64,000 nt of DNA from an uncultured Bacteroidaceae bacterium (GCA_905234735.1 CAJOJA010000005.1:1-64000), one strand, 5' to 3'; counted from the stretch's first letter, positions 7,488 to 16,803 are shown. A program made the numbers and translations. The notes: generated by a model not told the origin, from the letters alone.

Positions 7488-8511
7488 CAACCTCCTTGAT
7501 GGTGTCCACCACGGTTTGTATCTGCTCGCGCCTTCCGAGGGTGATGCGCAGACAGTCCTCCAAACCTTTGTCGCCCATGAATTTAATCTTATAGTGCTGG
7601 TCTGCGAGGGCTTTTTGCAGTTTCTCCTTGATGGCGGTAGGGTATTTAATAAGAATGAAGTTTGCCACGCTCTTATAGACCTTGAAGCCTGGCTTGTCGC
7701 CCAACTCTTTCTGGAAGAGTTGACGGTCCCATTCCATTTCGTCGGCCACGCGGCGATAGTGGTCGTCGCTTTCAAGGGCGGCCAATGCAACGGCCTCGGA
7801 GAAGCGGTTATAGCCAAGATACTTGTTGCTGTAGCTCAGGAACTGGTCGTGTCCTGCACCGATGAAGGCGAAGCCGACGCGAAGACCTGGCAAACCGTAG
7901 AACTTCGACAGTGTGCGCGAGATGATGAGGTTGTTGTACTTGTTCACGAGCGGCGCGATGTAGTCCACGTCGGAGGTGATGAACGAAGCGTAGGCTTCAT
8001 CCACAAGCACCATCGTGTCGGAGGGGATGTTCTCCATGATGCGGCCTATCTCTTCGCTTGTAAGGCTGTTGCCTGTTGGATTGTTGGGCGATGCCAGGAG
8101 CAGCATGCGGGGATGGATGCGGTTGGTATATTCGATGACTTCATCGACGTTGTATGCAAAGGTATCGTCCTTCTCATAGAGCGGATACATCTCAAATGAG
8201 CCGCCGCACTCGCTTGCCACACGATTGTAGTACCACCACGAGAACTGAGGGATGAGAATCGTCTTGTTGTCGCCCTTCATGAGAAAGTAGTGGATGGCAT
8301 TCTTGAGGATTTCCTCGCCACCGTAACCCAGCAAGACTTGCTCTTCAGGCACACCATAGATTTCGCTCAAGCGCACACTGATGACACTCTTCTTTCCTTC
8401 ATCATAGATGCGCGTGTAGAAACACAGCGTGTGTGGGTCGAAGTTCTTAATTGCTTCAAGCACCTTCTCCGAAGGCTCGAAATTAAATTCGTTTCTATCA
8501 AGATAGTTCAT
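7477..8511 (-). CDS. HisC/CobD-like PLP-dependent aminotransferase or decarboxylase
   Basis: A 344-residue fold-type I PLP enzyme close to histidinol-phosphate aminotransferase. SPNNPTG (141-147) binds PLP, VDEAYASF follows, and Lys203 in SRTLSKFYGLPGLRVGF should be the Schiff-base lysine. No his operon is nearby; instead it forms an operon with a LicC-like cytidylyltransferase and is divergent from a CDP-alcohol phosphatidyltransferase. CobD-type amino-acid-phosphate decarboxylases share this fold, so it may make an amino-alcohol phosphate (for example phosphoethanolamine from phosphoserine) for the next two enzymes. The family is certain; the substrate is inference. Confidence 0.7.
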   Translation of the reverse strand: MNYLDRNEFNFEPSEKVLEAIKNFDPHTLCFYTRIYDEGKKSVISVRLSEIYGVPEEQVLLGYGGEEILKNAIHYFLMKGDNKTILIPQFSWWYYNRVASECGGSFEMYPLYEKDDTFAYNVDEVIEYTNRIHPRMLLLASPNNPTGNSLTSEEIGRIMENIPSDTMVLVDEAYASFITSDVDYIAPLVNKYNNLIISRTLSKFYGLPGLRVGFAFIGAGHDQFLSYSNKYLGYNRFSEAVALAALESDDHYRRVADEMEWDRQLFQKELGDKPGFKVYKSVANFILIKYPTAIKEKLQKALADQHYKIKFMGDKGLEDCLRITLGRREQIQTVVDTIKEVVGS

Positions 8512-8564
8512 GTTTGTTGTTTTGTGTTTAGTATTTCGGCCTGCCTAGCGGCCAATTCAATATG

Positions 8565-8654
8565 CAAAGGTATTACTTTTCTCCCGAACTGCAAAACAAA
8601 ACGAAAAAAAAAAGGGAAAGATGTGGCATAATTGGAAAAGAAGTTGTACTTTTG
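8565..8654. promoter_or_regulatory. Divergent promoters, head-group genes
   Basis: TACCTTTG on the minus strand (8565-8572) serves the PLP enzyme and cytidylyltransferase. TACTTTTG on the plus strand (8647-8654) serves the phosphatidyltransferase and flippase-like genes. The shared 166-bp gap allows joint control. Confidence 0.65.
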
Positions 8655-8677
8655 CATTTCAAAAATAAGGAACAGAC

Positions 8678-9676
8678 ATGTTACAAGACTTTAAGAAGAA
8701 GTTTCAGGCAACGCTCAAGTCCTCCGAGACAGAGGATTGGCTCGATTATCGCGTGGTGCGCCCATTGAGTTACATCTGGGCGCTGTTTTTTGCAAAACTT
8801 GACATACACCCCAACACAGTTACCATCATCTCCATGTTTATCGGTGCCGCCGCCAGCCTTTTCTTCATGCACGGCAGTTTTTACTACGAGGGATGGCACG
8901 GTTTGTGGCTCAACATCATCGGCATCCTGCTCCTCTGCCAAGCAGATATCCTCGACTGTACCGACGGACAGCTTGCCCGCATGACGGGAAAGAAGAGCCG
9001 ACTGGGCAGAATCTTGGATGGCATGGCTGGTTTTGTATGGTTCATACCTATCTATGTCCTGCTGATAGTTCGCTTTTACCACCATCATTCCCTTGAGTTC
9101 GGATGGCTGGGGATTCCCGATACGGAGCAGAATGCACTCATCGTGTCGGCGGTGGTTTTCGCCTTTGCACTCTACTCGGGCTTTGCAGGAATGGGCGGGC
9201 AGCAAAGACTTGCCGACTACTACATACAGATTCACCTCTTCCTGCTGAAGGGCGAGAAGGGAAGTGAACTGGATTCCTCCGAGATGCAGCAGAAGGTTTA
9301 CGACGAGACACCTGCCGAAGGCAACCGCCTCTGGAAGTATTTCCTCAAGACATACATCGACTACACGCGCAAACAGGAGAAAGTAACCCCCGAGTTCCAG
9401 AGACTTATCGCCACGTTGCGGGAGAAGTATGGCAACGCCGGCAACATGCCCGACGAGATACGTGAGGAGCTGCACCGCGAGTCGAAAGCCGTGATGCCCT
9501 GGAACGGGATGCTCACCTTCAACTTCCGCTCCGCGATGTTCTTCCTGTTCTGTCTCATCGACCTGCCCGTCGGCAACTTTCTCTTCGAAGCTATTGGCAT
9601 GGGACTCCTCGCATACTATATTAACCGCCGCCACGAAGCATTCTGCAAGAGGGTTGCGGATAAGATTAAAGGTTAA
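8678..9676 (+). CDS. CDP-alcohol phosphatidyltransferase family protein
   Basis: A 332-residue membrane enzyme with a CDP-alcohol phosphotransferase core at residues 93-118: D93-x2-D96-G97-x2-A100-R101-x8-G110-x3-D114. The fourth aspartate expected four residues later is Gly118, which is unusual because that residue normally acts as the general base. Several hydrophobic segments surround the motif, and there is a cytosolic-looking insertion of about 100 residues (roughly 180-280). It should transfer a phospho-alcohol between CDP and a lipid acceptor in the inner membrane. Position next to a LicC-like enzyme suggests the soluble head group is the activated partner. The flippase-like gene follows by 26 nt. 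Confidence 0.75.
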   Translation: MLQDFKKKFQATLKSSETEDWLDYRVVRPLSYIWALFFAKLDIHPNTVTIISMFIGAAASLFFMHGSFYYEGWHGLWLNIIGILLLCQADILDCTDGQLARMTGKKSRLGRILDGMAGFVWFIPIYVLLIVRFYHHHSLEFGWLGIPDTEQNALIVSAVVFAFALYSGFAGMGGQQRLADYYIQIHLFLLKGEKGSELDSSEMQQKVYDETPAEGNRLWKYFLKTYIDYTRKQEKVTPEFQRLIATLREKYGNAGNMPDEIREELHRESKAVMPWNGMLTFNFRSAMFFLFCLIDLPVGNFLFEAIGMGLLAYYINRRHEAFCKRVADKIKG

Positions 9677-9702
9677 GGGTTAACACTCTTCACTATGAAT
9701 AT

Positions 9703-10743
9703 ATGAGCTGGAACAACATCTTCTTCCTCCTTGGCGTAGTTTGCGTCGTGGTGATGGTCTTCACCTTCGACGTCAACTTCATCGATCTTTGGGGACACAT
9801 CTGTAGTGCGGGGTATTGGTTCATACCTATCGTCGGCATCTGGATAGTCGTGTATGGCGTCAATGCCTTGTCGTGGATGTGCGTCATTCGCGGTAATATC
9901 GATTCCGATGAGCACGTAAGCTTCTGGCGCATATATAAGCTGACAATTACCGGCTATGCACTTAATTATGCCACACCCGTTGGTGGCTTGGGCGGCGAAC
10001 CATACCGCATCATGGAACTCAGCAAGGATATTTCGAAGCAGCACGCTACGTCGTCCGTCATCCTCTACGCGATGATGCATATCTTCGCACACTTCTGGTT
10101 CTGGTTCACATCGGTCTTTCTCTACTTGGCACTTGCCGCCCTTGGCGACCTCCCCTTTGACACCACGGTCGGCATCGTGTTAGGACTCGTTATCGTCTTC
10201 TGCCTCATTGCCTTCTATCTCTTCTATAGAGGCTACAAATACGGACTTGTCGTGAGACTGATACGTTGGATAGGACATTTGCCGCGTCTCAAGGGATGGA
10301 GCGACCGCATCCTCAAGGCACATAACCAGGCGCTGCACAATGTGGATACACAGATTGCTTCGCTGCATCAGCAAAGCCGCAAGCATTTCTATGCGGCCCT
10401 GGGACTGGAGTACCTATCGCGCATCGTGCAAAGTTCCGAAGTGCTCTTCATGCTCCTACTCTTCGGCATCGACGGTGGCGGAGGCTTCGGAGGCATCACC
10501 CTCACCTTCCTGCATTCCATACTCATCGTATCGCTCACCACACTCTTTGCAAACCTCATAGGATTTCTGCCGATGCAGCTCGGTGTGCAAGAGGGTGGTT
10601 TCGCCTTATCAACCGCCGCAATGGGCTTGGCTGTCGAGCAGGGTTTCTTCGTCAGCATCATCTGCAGGGTTCGCGAGATAATATGGATTATCATCGGTGT
10701 GCTGCTGATGAAGATTGGCAATAAGCCGCAGAAAACGACTTGA
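9703..10743 (+). CDS. Flippase-like / lysylphosphatidylglycerol synthase TM-region protein
   Basis: A 346-residue protein with about eight hydrophobic segments, resembling the UPF0104/AglD/LPG_synthase_TM family (YbhN-like). GGLGGEPYRIMELSKDIS near residues 89-106 is the typical conserved segment. Members are thought to translocate or present lipids across the inner membrane. The start at 9703 is preferred over an ATG at 9695 that gives only a tripeptide. It is co-transcribed with the phosphatidyltransferase gene, so it plausibly moves the product of that enzyme. It is convergent with the thioesterase gene with only a 5-nt gap. Function is inferred from family and context. Confidence 0.7.
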   Translation: MSWNNIFFLLGVVCVVVMVFTFDVNFIDLWGHICSAGYWFIPIVGIWIVVYGVNALSWMCVIRGNIDSDEHVSFWRIYKLTITGYALNYATPVGGLGGEPYRIMELSKDISKQHATSSVILYAMMHIFAHFWFWFTSVFLYLALAALGDLPFDTTVGIVLGLVIVFCLIAFYLFYRGYKYGLVVRLIRWIGHLPRLKGWSDRILKAHNQALHNVDTQIASLHQQSRKHFYAALGLEYLSRIVQSSEVLFMLLLFGIDGGGGFGGITLTFLHSILIVSLTTLFANLIGFLPMQLGVQEGGFALSTAAMGLAVEQGFFVSIICRVREIIWIIIGVLLMKIGNKPQKTT

Positions 10744-10748
10744 TGAGA

Positions 10749-11168
10749 TTACAGATACTTCTTCTTCCAGTCTGTAAAATATTGGGGTTCTTCCAACATG
10801 AGTTGACCTTGCGAATCAATGAATAGTTGGGTAGTAGAGCCTTCGCAGCAGAGAACACCATCACTCTTGCGGAAAATCTGATACTTGAAGTCAAGTCGTG
10901 CCCCCGGCTTACGAACGTAGGTGGTATGAATTACCGCTACATCGTTCATGCCCAAGGGGGCCAAGTGGCGGACATGCACGTCGTATACAGGAGCAGGAAT
11001 ATTGGATGCAAGCATCACCCCGTAGTCGATGCCAGGATAACGACGGCCAAAGGATTCGCGGCCATCCTCGAAATACTTGACATAATTGCCGTGCCATACA
11101 CGCAGCATGGCATCCATCTCACTGAACTTGACACGTATCTCGGTTATGTCTGTAAGTTCTATTTTCAT
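10749..11168 (-). CDS. Hotdog acyl-CoA/acyl-ACP thioesterase (4HBT family)
   Basis: A 139-residue single hotdog domain of the 4-hydroxybenzoyl-CoA thioesterase type: VKFSEMDAMLRVWHGNYVKY (residues 13-32) matches the family signature, with Asp19 as the likely catalytic residue. It would release an acyl chain from ACP or CoA. It is the last gene of the ten-gene minus-strand lipid/polyketide operon and its start overlaps the stop of the DUF4833 gene by one base. Such thioesterases are regular members of aryl-polyene and flexirubin clusters. Exact substrate unknown. Confidence 0.75.
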   Translation of the reverse strand: MKIELTDITEIRVKFSEMDAMLRVWHGNYVKYFEDGRESFGRRYPGIDYGVMLASNIPAPVYDVHVRHLAPLGMNDVAVIHTTYVRKPGARLDFKYQIFRKSDGVLCCEGSTTQLFIDSQGQLMLEEPQYFTDWKKKYL

Positions 11169-11659
11169 TATTTATTGTTTATCCTCCTTGTAATGGTCTT
11201 GCCATTAGCAATGCCCGTCACATCAACATACAGACATGTCAGAGATTGTCCTTTCATCTGGGCAAACATCTTGGTTACCTGCATTTCTTGTCCCTCCATC
11301 TTAACCAGGGCCACCCACTTGCCGCTACGCTTGCAGATGCGGATGGGTAGATTCTTATAGGGGGAGAGGTGGATGGTGGCCTCGTTTTCACGCGTACTGT
11401 CAACCTTATAGCCGAAGGCAAACTTAAATTGCAGGAAGGAGAGTTCCTTCTTCTCACCACCCTCTTCGGCCCTAATCCAATAGGGATTCACAGGTTCCTT
11501 CAGGTCAAGTTTTCCATCTTTCAAGAGATTCACATCGTAGCAGATGTAATTACGATTGGTGCTGCGCTCAAACTGGAATAGTCGTCCCTCGGGAGTTGCT
11601 GCTATAGCAGCGAAAAGGGATAATTGAAGAAAAGATAGAATGAAAAGGACGCGCTTCAT
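11168..11659 (-). CDS. DUF4833 family exported protein
   Basis: A 163-residue protein with an N-terminal signal peptide (about residues 1-21, ending FAAIAA) and no lipobox cysteine. The body (FQFERSTNRNYICYDVNL, then VNPYWIRAEEGGEKKELSFLQ and FAFGYKV) fits DUF4833, a family I associate with flexirubin/aryl-polyene type clusters of Bacteroidetes. Probably periplasmic, with an unknown role in pigment or lipid export or maturation. It lies between the ketoreductase and thioesterase genes with gaps of 9 and -1 nt, so it is firmly part of the operon. Confidence 0.65.
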   Translation of the reverse strand: MKRVLFILSFLQLSLFAAIAATPEGRLFQFERSTNRNYICYDVNLLKDGKLDLKEPVNPYWIRAEEGGEKKELSFLQFKFAFGYKVDSTRENEATIHLSPYKNLPIRICKRSGKWVALVKMEGQEMQVTKMFAQMKGQSLTCLYVDVTGIANGKTITRRINNK

Positions 11660-11668
11660 ATATCTGTA

Positions 11669-12397
11669 TTAGGTGTACAAACCTCCGTTTATTGAAATCA
11701 CGTTGCCGGTAACATAGCCAGCAAGGGGAGAAACCAAAAAGGCAACGGCCTCGGCAACTTCCTCAGGCTGACCGAAGCGTCCGGCAGGGATGGTCTTCTT
11801 GAGGCTTGCCTCGTCAAGGCCCTCAACCATATCGGTCTTGATGAAGCCGGGAGCCAGTGCATTTACGGTTACATTCTTCTTTGCAACCTCCTGAGCCAGA
11901 GCCTTGGTGGCAGCAATGATGCCGCCCTTGGCTGCCGAATAGTTGGTTTGGCCAGGCAGTCCCTTGATACCGCTTACGCTGGCCATATTGATGATACGTC
12001 CAAACTTATGAAACTGCATGGCTGGCAACAAGGGCTGTGTGACGTTGAAGAAGCCCTGTAGGGTGATGTCGATGACACGGGTATAATCCTCGAAGGGCAT
12101 AAGGGCCATCACACCATCGCGGCGGATACCGGCATTGTTGACACAGACCTCGATGTATTCCTCGTCGTGAGCCTCCTGCCACGCCTGAATGGTAGCGGTG
12201 GCCTTCTCGCGGTCGGCAACATCAAAGCACCACAGCTCACCGTCCGTTCCAGCCTCGCGGACAAGGCGGAGTGTCTCTTCGGCTGCGGCGGTGTTGCCTG
12301 CGTAGTTGATAAGAATGTGGTATCCCATCTGAGCCAGACGGACTGCAATGGCGCGACCTAAACCACGACTTGCACCTGTTACTAATGCGTATTTCAT
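11669..12397 (-). CDS. 3-oxoacyl-ACP reductase (FabG-like, SDR)
   Basis: A 242-residue classical short-chain dehydrogenase. The NADP-binding TGASRGLG is at residues 7-14, NNAG at 87-90, and the catalytic Tyr153-x3-Lys157 is in TNYSAAKGG. It reduces the 3-keto group of the ACP-bound chain after each condensation. Its length and motifs are normal for FabG. As it sits inside the operon with its own KS, ACP and dehydratases, it is more likely a dedicated pathway enzyme (ApeQ-like) than the housekeeping copy. Confidence 0.85.
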   Translation of the reverse strand: MKYALVTGASRGLGRAIAVRLAQMGYHILINYAGNTAAAEETLRLVREAGTDGELWCFDVADREKATATIQAWQEAHDEEYIEVCVNNAGIRRDGVMALMPFEDYTRVIDITLQGFFNVTQPLLPAMQFHKFGRIINMASVSGIKGLPGQTNYSAAKGGIIAATKALAQEVAKKNVTVNALAPGFIKTDMVEGLDEASLKKTIPAGRFGQPEEVAEAVAFLVSPLAGYVTGNVISINGGLYT

Positions 12398-12430
12398 ATT
12401 ATATTGAACATGATTTGATTCTTCACATAC

Positions 12431-15061
12431 TTAGAAGGTTGCCTCGAAGTTGAAGCGGATACCCCACTTCTGAGTATTATCCTTCAAGTAGGTGAAACGA
12501 TGAGTATATTCGATGGTAAATACCTTGAAGATGTTATGGATGCCAACGGAAGCCTCGATGTAGGGCGTAAAGCTATTCATGGGTCCTGAATTGCTTACAT
12601 AGCGCTTGGAATTATCATCCTGAGTTTCCCATATACCTGGGAAACGAAAGAGTACATCATCGTTATGGTTGGCAGCATATTCCGGATTATTTTTATTGGT
12701 CAGGTAGCCCCACATGGCATTCACTGCGATAGACTCGCGCCACTTGAGTTTCTTGAGCAGTGGAATGCGGTTAAAGAGCTTACCATTGAGGTCCCAACGC
12801 CACATGGTTGTTACGGCGCGGTCGTGAATGAATTCCATGTTGCCAATCAGGTTGAAGGTGTTACGGCTACGGATGTAGCTGAGGTTAGTCTCTGGGATGA
12901 CAAGCAATGGGAAAGGCACCTTGTTCCACTGGAAGGAAGCATGAACACTGCCGTCAAGACTGCCCCATGAGTTCAGCCAGAAACGCTTGGTGAAGGTAAA
13001 CTCGGTCAGGTTGTAATTATAATCGCCTCCCAGAAAATCCTTTATACCGACGGTATGCTGGACGCCGTACTTGGGAGCCTCCAAATTGGAAAGATAACGC
13101 TTGGTGCGTGTATTCAGGACCTTAAGACCGGGTTGAAAGGAAACACCAAAACTGAATTCAGCAAAAGTGATGGTCCTGGATTTCACCTCGTCTTCGGGGT
13201 AGATAACATTTTGCTGGTCGATGGCATTCCAGTCTTTGTTGGTAAGATATAAAAGGTCGCCAGCACCAGTGTTCCACTCGCGGTTGAAACGGCCGTTCAA
13301 TGCCAGGCCATTCTCATACTCGAAGACTCCCTCCAGACGGAAACGTTCGAAGTAGCTCTGCAGATGGGTTCTTTGCCAGGCAAGAGACATGAAGGTATTA
13401 TCCTTGTCATACTGCAGGAATTTATCCGACGGACTCTGGATATCGCGGGTAAAGGTGAATGAGATGTCACGTCTGGGATAGGTTATTATGTCTTTTTCCT
13501 TCTCGATGAAGGAGTAGGCAATCTTACCCTCACCCTTGACCTTATGATCCTTGAAACCATACTTGGCCCATCCGCTGAGGAACAGGTGCTTGTTGAAAGC
13601 TCCCGTAGTCATAGCCCCCACACGCAAGCGGAAACCTTCGACCCAGTTCGTACCAAAGGTTGATAAGAAAGGACCGATAACCACCTTGCTGGGACGATTG
13701 GGGTCAGCGCTCGTCTCAAGGTAGTTATCCAGGATTATCCTCATCCCATAAAGTGTGGCACGTACGGCAGCGCGGTCTGTGAACTTACGTTTTAGTTCCT
13801 TGATATGCATCTGCCCGTATGATAGCGTATCGGGTCTGAACTCGTCCCAGAAATCATCGTCTCTGTGTTTGGCGCCCCTCTCAACTATCTCATCACCAAC
13901 GAAATTGACGTATTCGTCAGAGAAAGGCTCATTGCTGATATTGCTGTAGTGGGCAAAATGCTCGACGTGTACCTTTTTAATCTTCTCGGCCAGTGACAAC
14001 TGCATAATCATGCGGTTGCTGGTACAGAACTGCTGGCCTGAAGGCAGGCTCTCAAACTCCTGATCCAGTGCCAGTTGCTTGACGAAGTTTACGGTATTAT
14101 CTATAGGCATACCCATACGGGCACGCTTCACGCGGTAAGTGCTGTCGTTGATGATGTAAAGGTCGCCGTTCCAACCGAAGTCCTGTTTGTTGGCCGGCTG
14201 GAAATTGACAATAATACAAGAATCGCCACCGCACTCTACGGTATCAGCTATGGCATAATGATAGAATCGTAAGGCAGCTGCACCACCGATGGGACTGATG
14301 AAGTTGTGCTGGAAGACAACGGTCTGATCCTTGTAAATATTGACATCAACAAGATTGTCCTTAATCTTAGTCTCAAGAAAATCCGTAGCCTGCAAGAGGT
14401 CCAGAAGGCTTCTCTTGTTCTCACCCTTTACGATACTCTTGCGTTTGTTTCCGTCTTTGCGGTAGTATTCCTTAGTGATACGCTCCTCAAAGCTGATAGG
14501 GAGAATCATCTTGCCCGTTGCAGGACAGTACTCGGCAAATTCGGCAGAAAGGTTCGCCTTCTTGAAGTTCTCGTCGTCTAACGTCGTGGTATCCACATCG
14601 TTAAGCGCCATTGTAGTGCTTACATACCTGTCATAGCTGGCATATTCGGCATCATGGATGTCCGCGCTCTTACGGGCATCCATAACTTTCTGCATCAGTT
14701 CGACAGCGGGATTTCCCTTACGGACGTACTTCTTCTTTTCTGCCTTGATTTCAACTGCACCCATCTCCATAGCAGTCATGGAAAGTTTGACAGTCAGGTT
14801 ACGTGCCTTTTTCACTTCAATCTCAACATCCTTGTATCCGAGATTATGAAATATTAATATCCCAGGACGGAACCGGATTTTAAAGTTTCCGTCTGCATCG
14901 GTAAGAATCTTTCCTCCCGTTGGATTATCCTTATACCAAACTTGTGCCGCCTCTATCGGTCCCTCATCATAGGCATCAATAACCTTTCCTGTAACCATCT
15001 GGGCAAGGGAGGGTATGGCAACAGCCATCATGAGCATAAAGAATGTTATCTGACGTTTCAT
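12431..15061 (-). CDS. DUF5686 outer-membrane protein with carboxypeptidase-like regulatory domain
   Basis: An 876-residue exported protein. Residues 1-20 are a signal peptide (ending PSLAQ). Residues about 21-100 form a carboxypeptidase D regulatory-like beta-sandwich (VTGKVIDAYDEGPIEAAQV). The rest is DUF5686, ending in alternating aromatic/hydrophobic strands and a terminal Phe, which suggests an outer-membrane beta-barrel. DUF5686 proteins are widespread in Bacteroidetes and of unknown function. Its place between the oxidoreductase and ketoreductase genes (8 and 33 nt gaps) suggests export or outer-membrane placement of the operon's lipid product, though this is inference. Confidence 0.75.
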   Translation of the reverse strand: MKRQITFFMLMMAVAIPSLAQMVTGKVIDAYDEGPIEAAQVWYKDNPTGGKILTDADGNFKIRFRPGILIFHNLGYKDVEIEVKKARNLTVKLSMTAMEMGAVEIKAEKKKYVRKGNPAVELMQKVMDARKSADIHDAEYASYDRYVSTTMALNDVDTTTLDDENFKKANLSAEFAEYCPATGKMILPISFEERITKEYYRKDGNKRKSIVKGENKRSLLDLLQATDFLETKIKDNLVDVNIYKDQTVVFQHNFISPIGGAAALRFYHYAIADTVECGGDSCIIVNFQPANKQDFGWNGDLYIINDSTYRVKRARMGMPIDNTVNFVKQLALDQEFESLPSGQQFCTSNRMIMQLSLAEKIKKVHVEHFAHYSNISNEPFSDEYVNFVGDEIVERGAKHRDDDFWDEFRPDTLSYGQMHIKELKRKFTDRAAVRATLYGMRIILDNYLETSADPNRPSKVVIGPFLSTFGTNWVEGFRLRVGAMTTGAFNKHLFLSGWAKYGFKDHKVKGEGKIAYSFIEKEKDIITYPRRDISFTFTRDIQSPSDKFLQYDKDNTFMSLAWQRTHLQSYFERFRLEGVFEYENGLALNGRFNREWNTGAGDLLYLTNKDWNAIDQQNVIYPEDEVKSRTITFAEFSFGVSFQPGLKVLNTRTKRYLSNLEAPKYGVQHTVGIKDFLGGDYNYNLTEFTFTKRFWLNSWGSLDGSVHASFQWNKVPFPLLVIPETNLSYIRSRNTFNLIGNMEFIHDRAVTTMWRWDLNGKLFNRIPLLKKLKWRESIAVNAMWGYLTNKNNPEYAANHNDDVLFRFPGIWETQDDNSKRYVSNSGPMNSFTPYIEASVGIHNIFKVFTIEYTHRFTYLKDNTQKWGIRFNFEATF

Positions 15062-15068
15062 ATATTAG

Positions 15069-16451
15069 TTATTCTATAATTTCTTTTGTTGTGTACATTG
15101 CGGTCATTGTTACGCCATGCAGACCATGAAGCATAAGGCTCTGACCGGTAAGCAATAAATTAGGAATACGGGTACGCGGGGACAATATGGTCAGAAGCGG
15201 AGCTGCTGCATCCTTGCGTATCCCATAGGCACTGCCGTCGGGCGATAAGTTATAATCGCGGTACGTGAGTGGCGTGCTCGTATGAATCTCCTGTATGTGA
15301 TTACTCAAACCAGGAAGGAAGCGCTCCGCAACAGATATGCACTCTTGGGCCTTCTGAGCCTTAAACTGCAGATAGTCCTCGCCACGGTGCAGGCTGCGAG
15401 TATCCTTCCATGCTGCGCATTCGCCTATATTCATGGGAGTAAGGATGTCTATCTGCCGCGCATAGGCAGAGTCGTCCTCGGGAACACGGCAACTAACCAT
15501 ATAGCCGCATCCGTCCCATGCCTCAAGTCCATTATACAGGAACTCATTATAGTTAAAGTACGGCACCTCGCCAGGCTTCAGCAGCAACTGAGCCGTAAAC
15601 ATGCCGTTTGTGTTTTCTAAATTTTCTATTCTATGGCGATAAACCTTCTTCAGCAACTGACCCTCTTTTACCAAGGAAAGTGTTACCGAGGGATGAGCAT
15701 CGCTAATAAAGTAACGTGCCTCGTAAGTTTCGCCATTCTTACATACAGCTTTCCTTATTACGCCGTCGGTCTCTATCAACTCCTCAACCTCTGCATCGCA
15801 GACAAGTTCTCCACCTTGGCGGGTTAGGTTATCTGTCAATTTACGAACCAGAAGATTGCCGTCGCCTTTCAGTCTCCAGCTACTCTGTATGAAGGGAGCG
15901 TTCCCATGTACGAAGGTAAATAGAGGTAATGTGTCCCGCTTCAATTCCATCTTCAGGCAAGCACCACTCAAGACATTCAATAGCAGCGGATTATGAATGA
16001 TGCTACTGAGATAATCATAAGCATTAGTCTTCTGCATCCATTCCTCATCAGTACATTGCATGAGGGAGACATAGCGTTGCAAACTTTCACGGTCTTCAGG
16101 AAAATCCTTGGCAAGGGTCTCAAGGAAATTGTCAAAACCTTCGGCAAAGCGGAACTCACGGTCGCCAATCATGATACGGTCAAACCCTTCAGCATCCAGT
16201 CTCTGCCAAGGCAGCGACAACAGGCCCAGCTCGTTGAAGATGTCATGCAACGGTTGTCCTTCTGCCAAACCTCCCACATAGTGAAGCCCCGTATCGTACA
16301 TCATAGTACCACGACGATAACTCTGCATGCAACCTCCCGGCTGATGCTGACGCTCTAGAACGAGCACTTTCTGCCCTTTCTTGCTGAGCAGGTTGGCACA
16401 AACCAAACCACCCAGTCCGCTTCCTATGATTATGACATCATACTCCTTCAC
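15069..16451 (-). CDS. CrtI/retinol-saturase-like FAD-dependent oxidoreductase
   Basis: A 460-residue flavoprotein. The dinucleotide-binding motif IIGSGLGGLVCANLL starts near residue 8 and is followed by the ERQHQPGGCMQS segment seen in phytoene desaturases and retinol saturases. The C-terminal GQSLMLHGLHGVTMTA fits the second FAD-contact region. It probably saturates, desaturates or isomerises a polyene chain. The start codon is GTG (16449-16451), overlapping the end of the FabZ-like gene by 14 nt. Similar oxidoreductases occur in flexirubin clusters. The chemistry here cannot be settled from sequence. Confidence 0.8.
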   Translation of the reverse strand: MKEYDVIIIGSGLGGLVCANLLSKKGQKVLVLERQHQPGGCMQSYRRGTMMYDTGLHYVGGLAEGQPLHDIFNELGLLSLPWQRLDAEGFDRIMIGDREFRFAEGFDNFLETLAKDFPEDRESLQRYVSLMQCTDEEWMQKTNAYDYLSSIIHNPLLLNVLSGACLKMELKRDTLPLFTFVHGNAPFIQSSWRLKGDGNLLVRKLTDNLTRQGGELVCDAEVEELIETDGVIRKAVCKNGETYEARYFISDAHPSVTLSLVKEGQLLKKVYRHRIENLENTNGMFTAQLLLKPGEVPYFNYNEFLYNGLEAWDGCGYMVSCRVPEDDSAYARQIDILTPMNIGECAAWKDTRSLHRGEDYLQFKAQKAQECISVAERFLPGLSNHIQEIHTSTPLTYRDYNLSPDGSAYGIRKDAAAPLLTILSPRTRIPNLLLTGQSLMLHGLHGVTMTAMYTTKEIIE

Positions 16452-16803
16452 CCTTAAAAGTCATATACTGCCTCTTCTCGTCAGAGATAGTGGCATGTAT
16501 GTTATAACTTCCGTCAACCTCTTTCACCTCTACCTGCACATCCACTTCGGGACAAACCGTAGGACTGGCTATTGCTGTGAGTAGACATTGCTTAATTGAC
16601 GATATACGTATCTCCTTACCAACAAGTAACGATGCGCACTCCTTTATAGTCTGGATATTACAAACACCCGGACAAACAGGATTTCCCGGAAAATGTCCCT
16701 GATACACGTTGCAGTCGGGCAGGATGGCGATATGATAAACAGCCTTCCCGTCGCTTTCCTTACGCGCGTGTAGCACCTTATAAAATTTATTCTCCAGCAA
16801 CAT
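16438..16803 (-). CDS. Small FabZ/hotdog-type dehydratase (ApeI-like)
   Basis: A 121-residue single hotdog protein. The segment HIAILPDCNVYQGHFPGNPV (residues 24-43) with GHFPGNPVCPGV is the FabA/FabZ active-site signature, His36 being the catalytic residue. It is shorter than housekeeping FabZ (about 145 aa), like the ApeI-type dehydratases of aryl-polyene clusters. It overlaps the preceding hotdog gene by 17 nt and the following oxidoreductase gene by 14 nt, which implies coupled translation. It would dehydrate the 3-hydroxyacyl-ACP formed by the FabG-like enzyme. Confidence 0.75.
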   Translation of the reverse strand: MLLENKFYKVLHARKESDGKAVYHIAILPDCNVYQGHFPGNPVCPGVCNIQTIKECASLLVGKEIRISSIKQCLLTAIASPTVCPEVDVQVEVKEVDGSYNIHATISDEKRQYMTFKGEGV

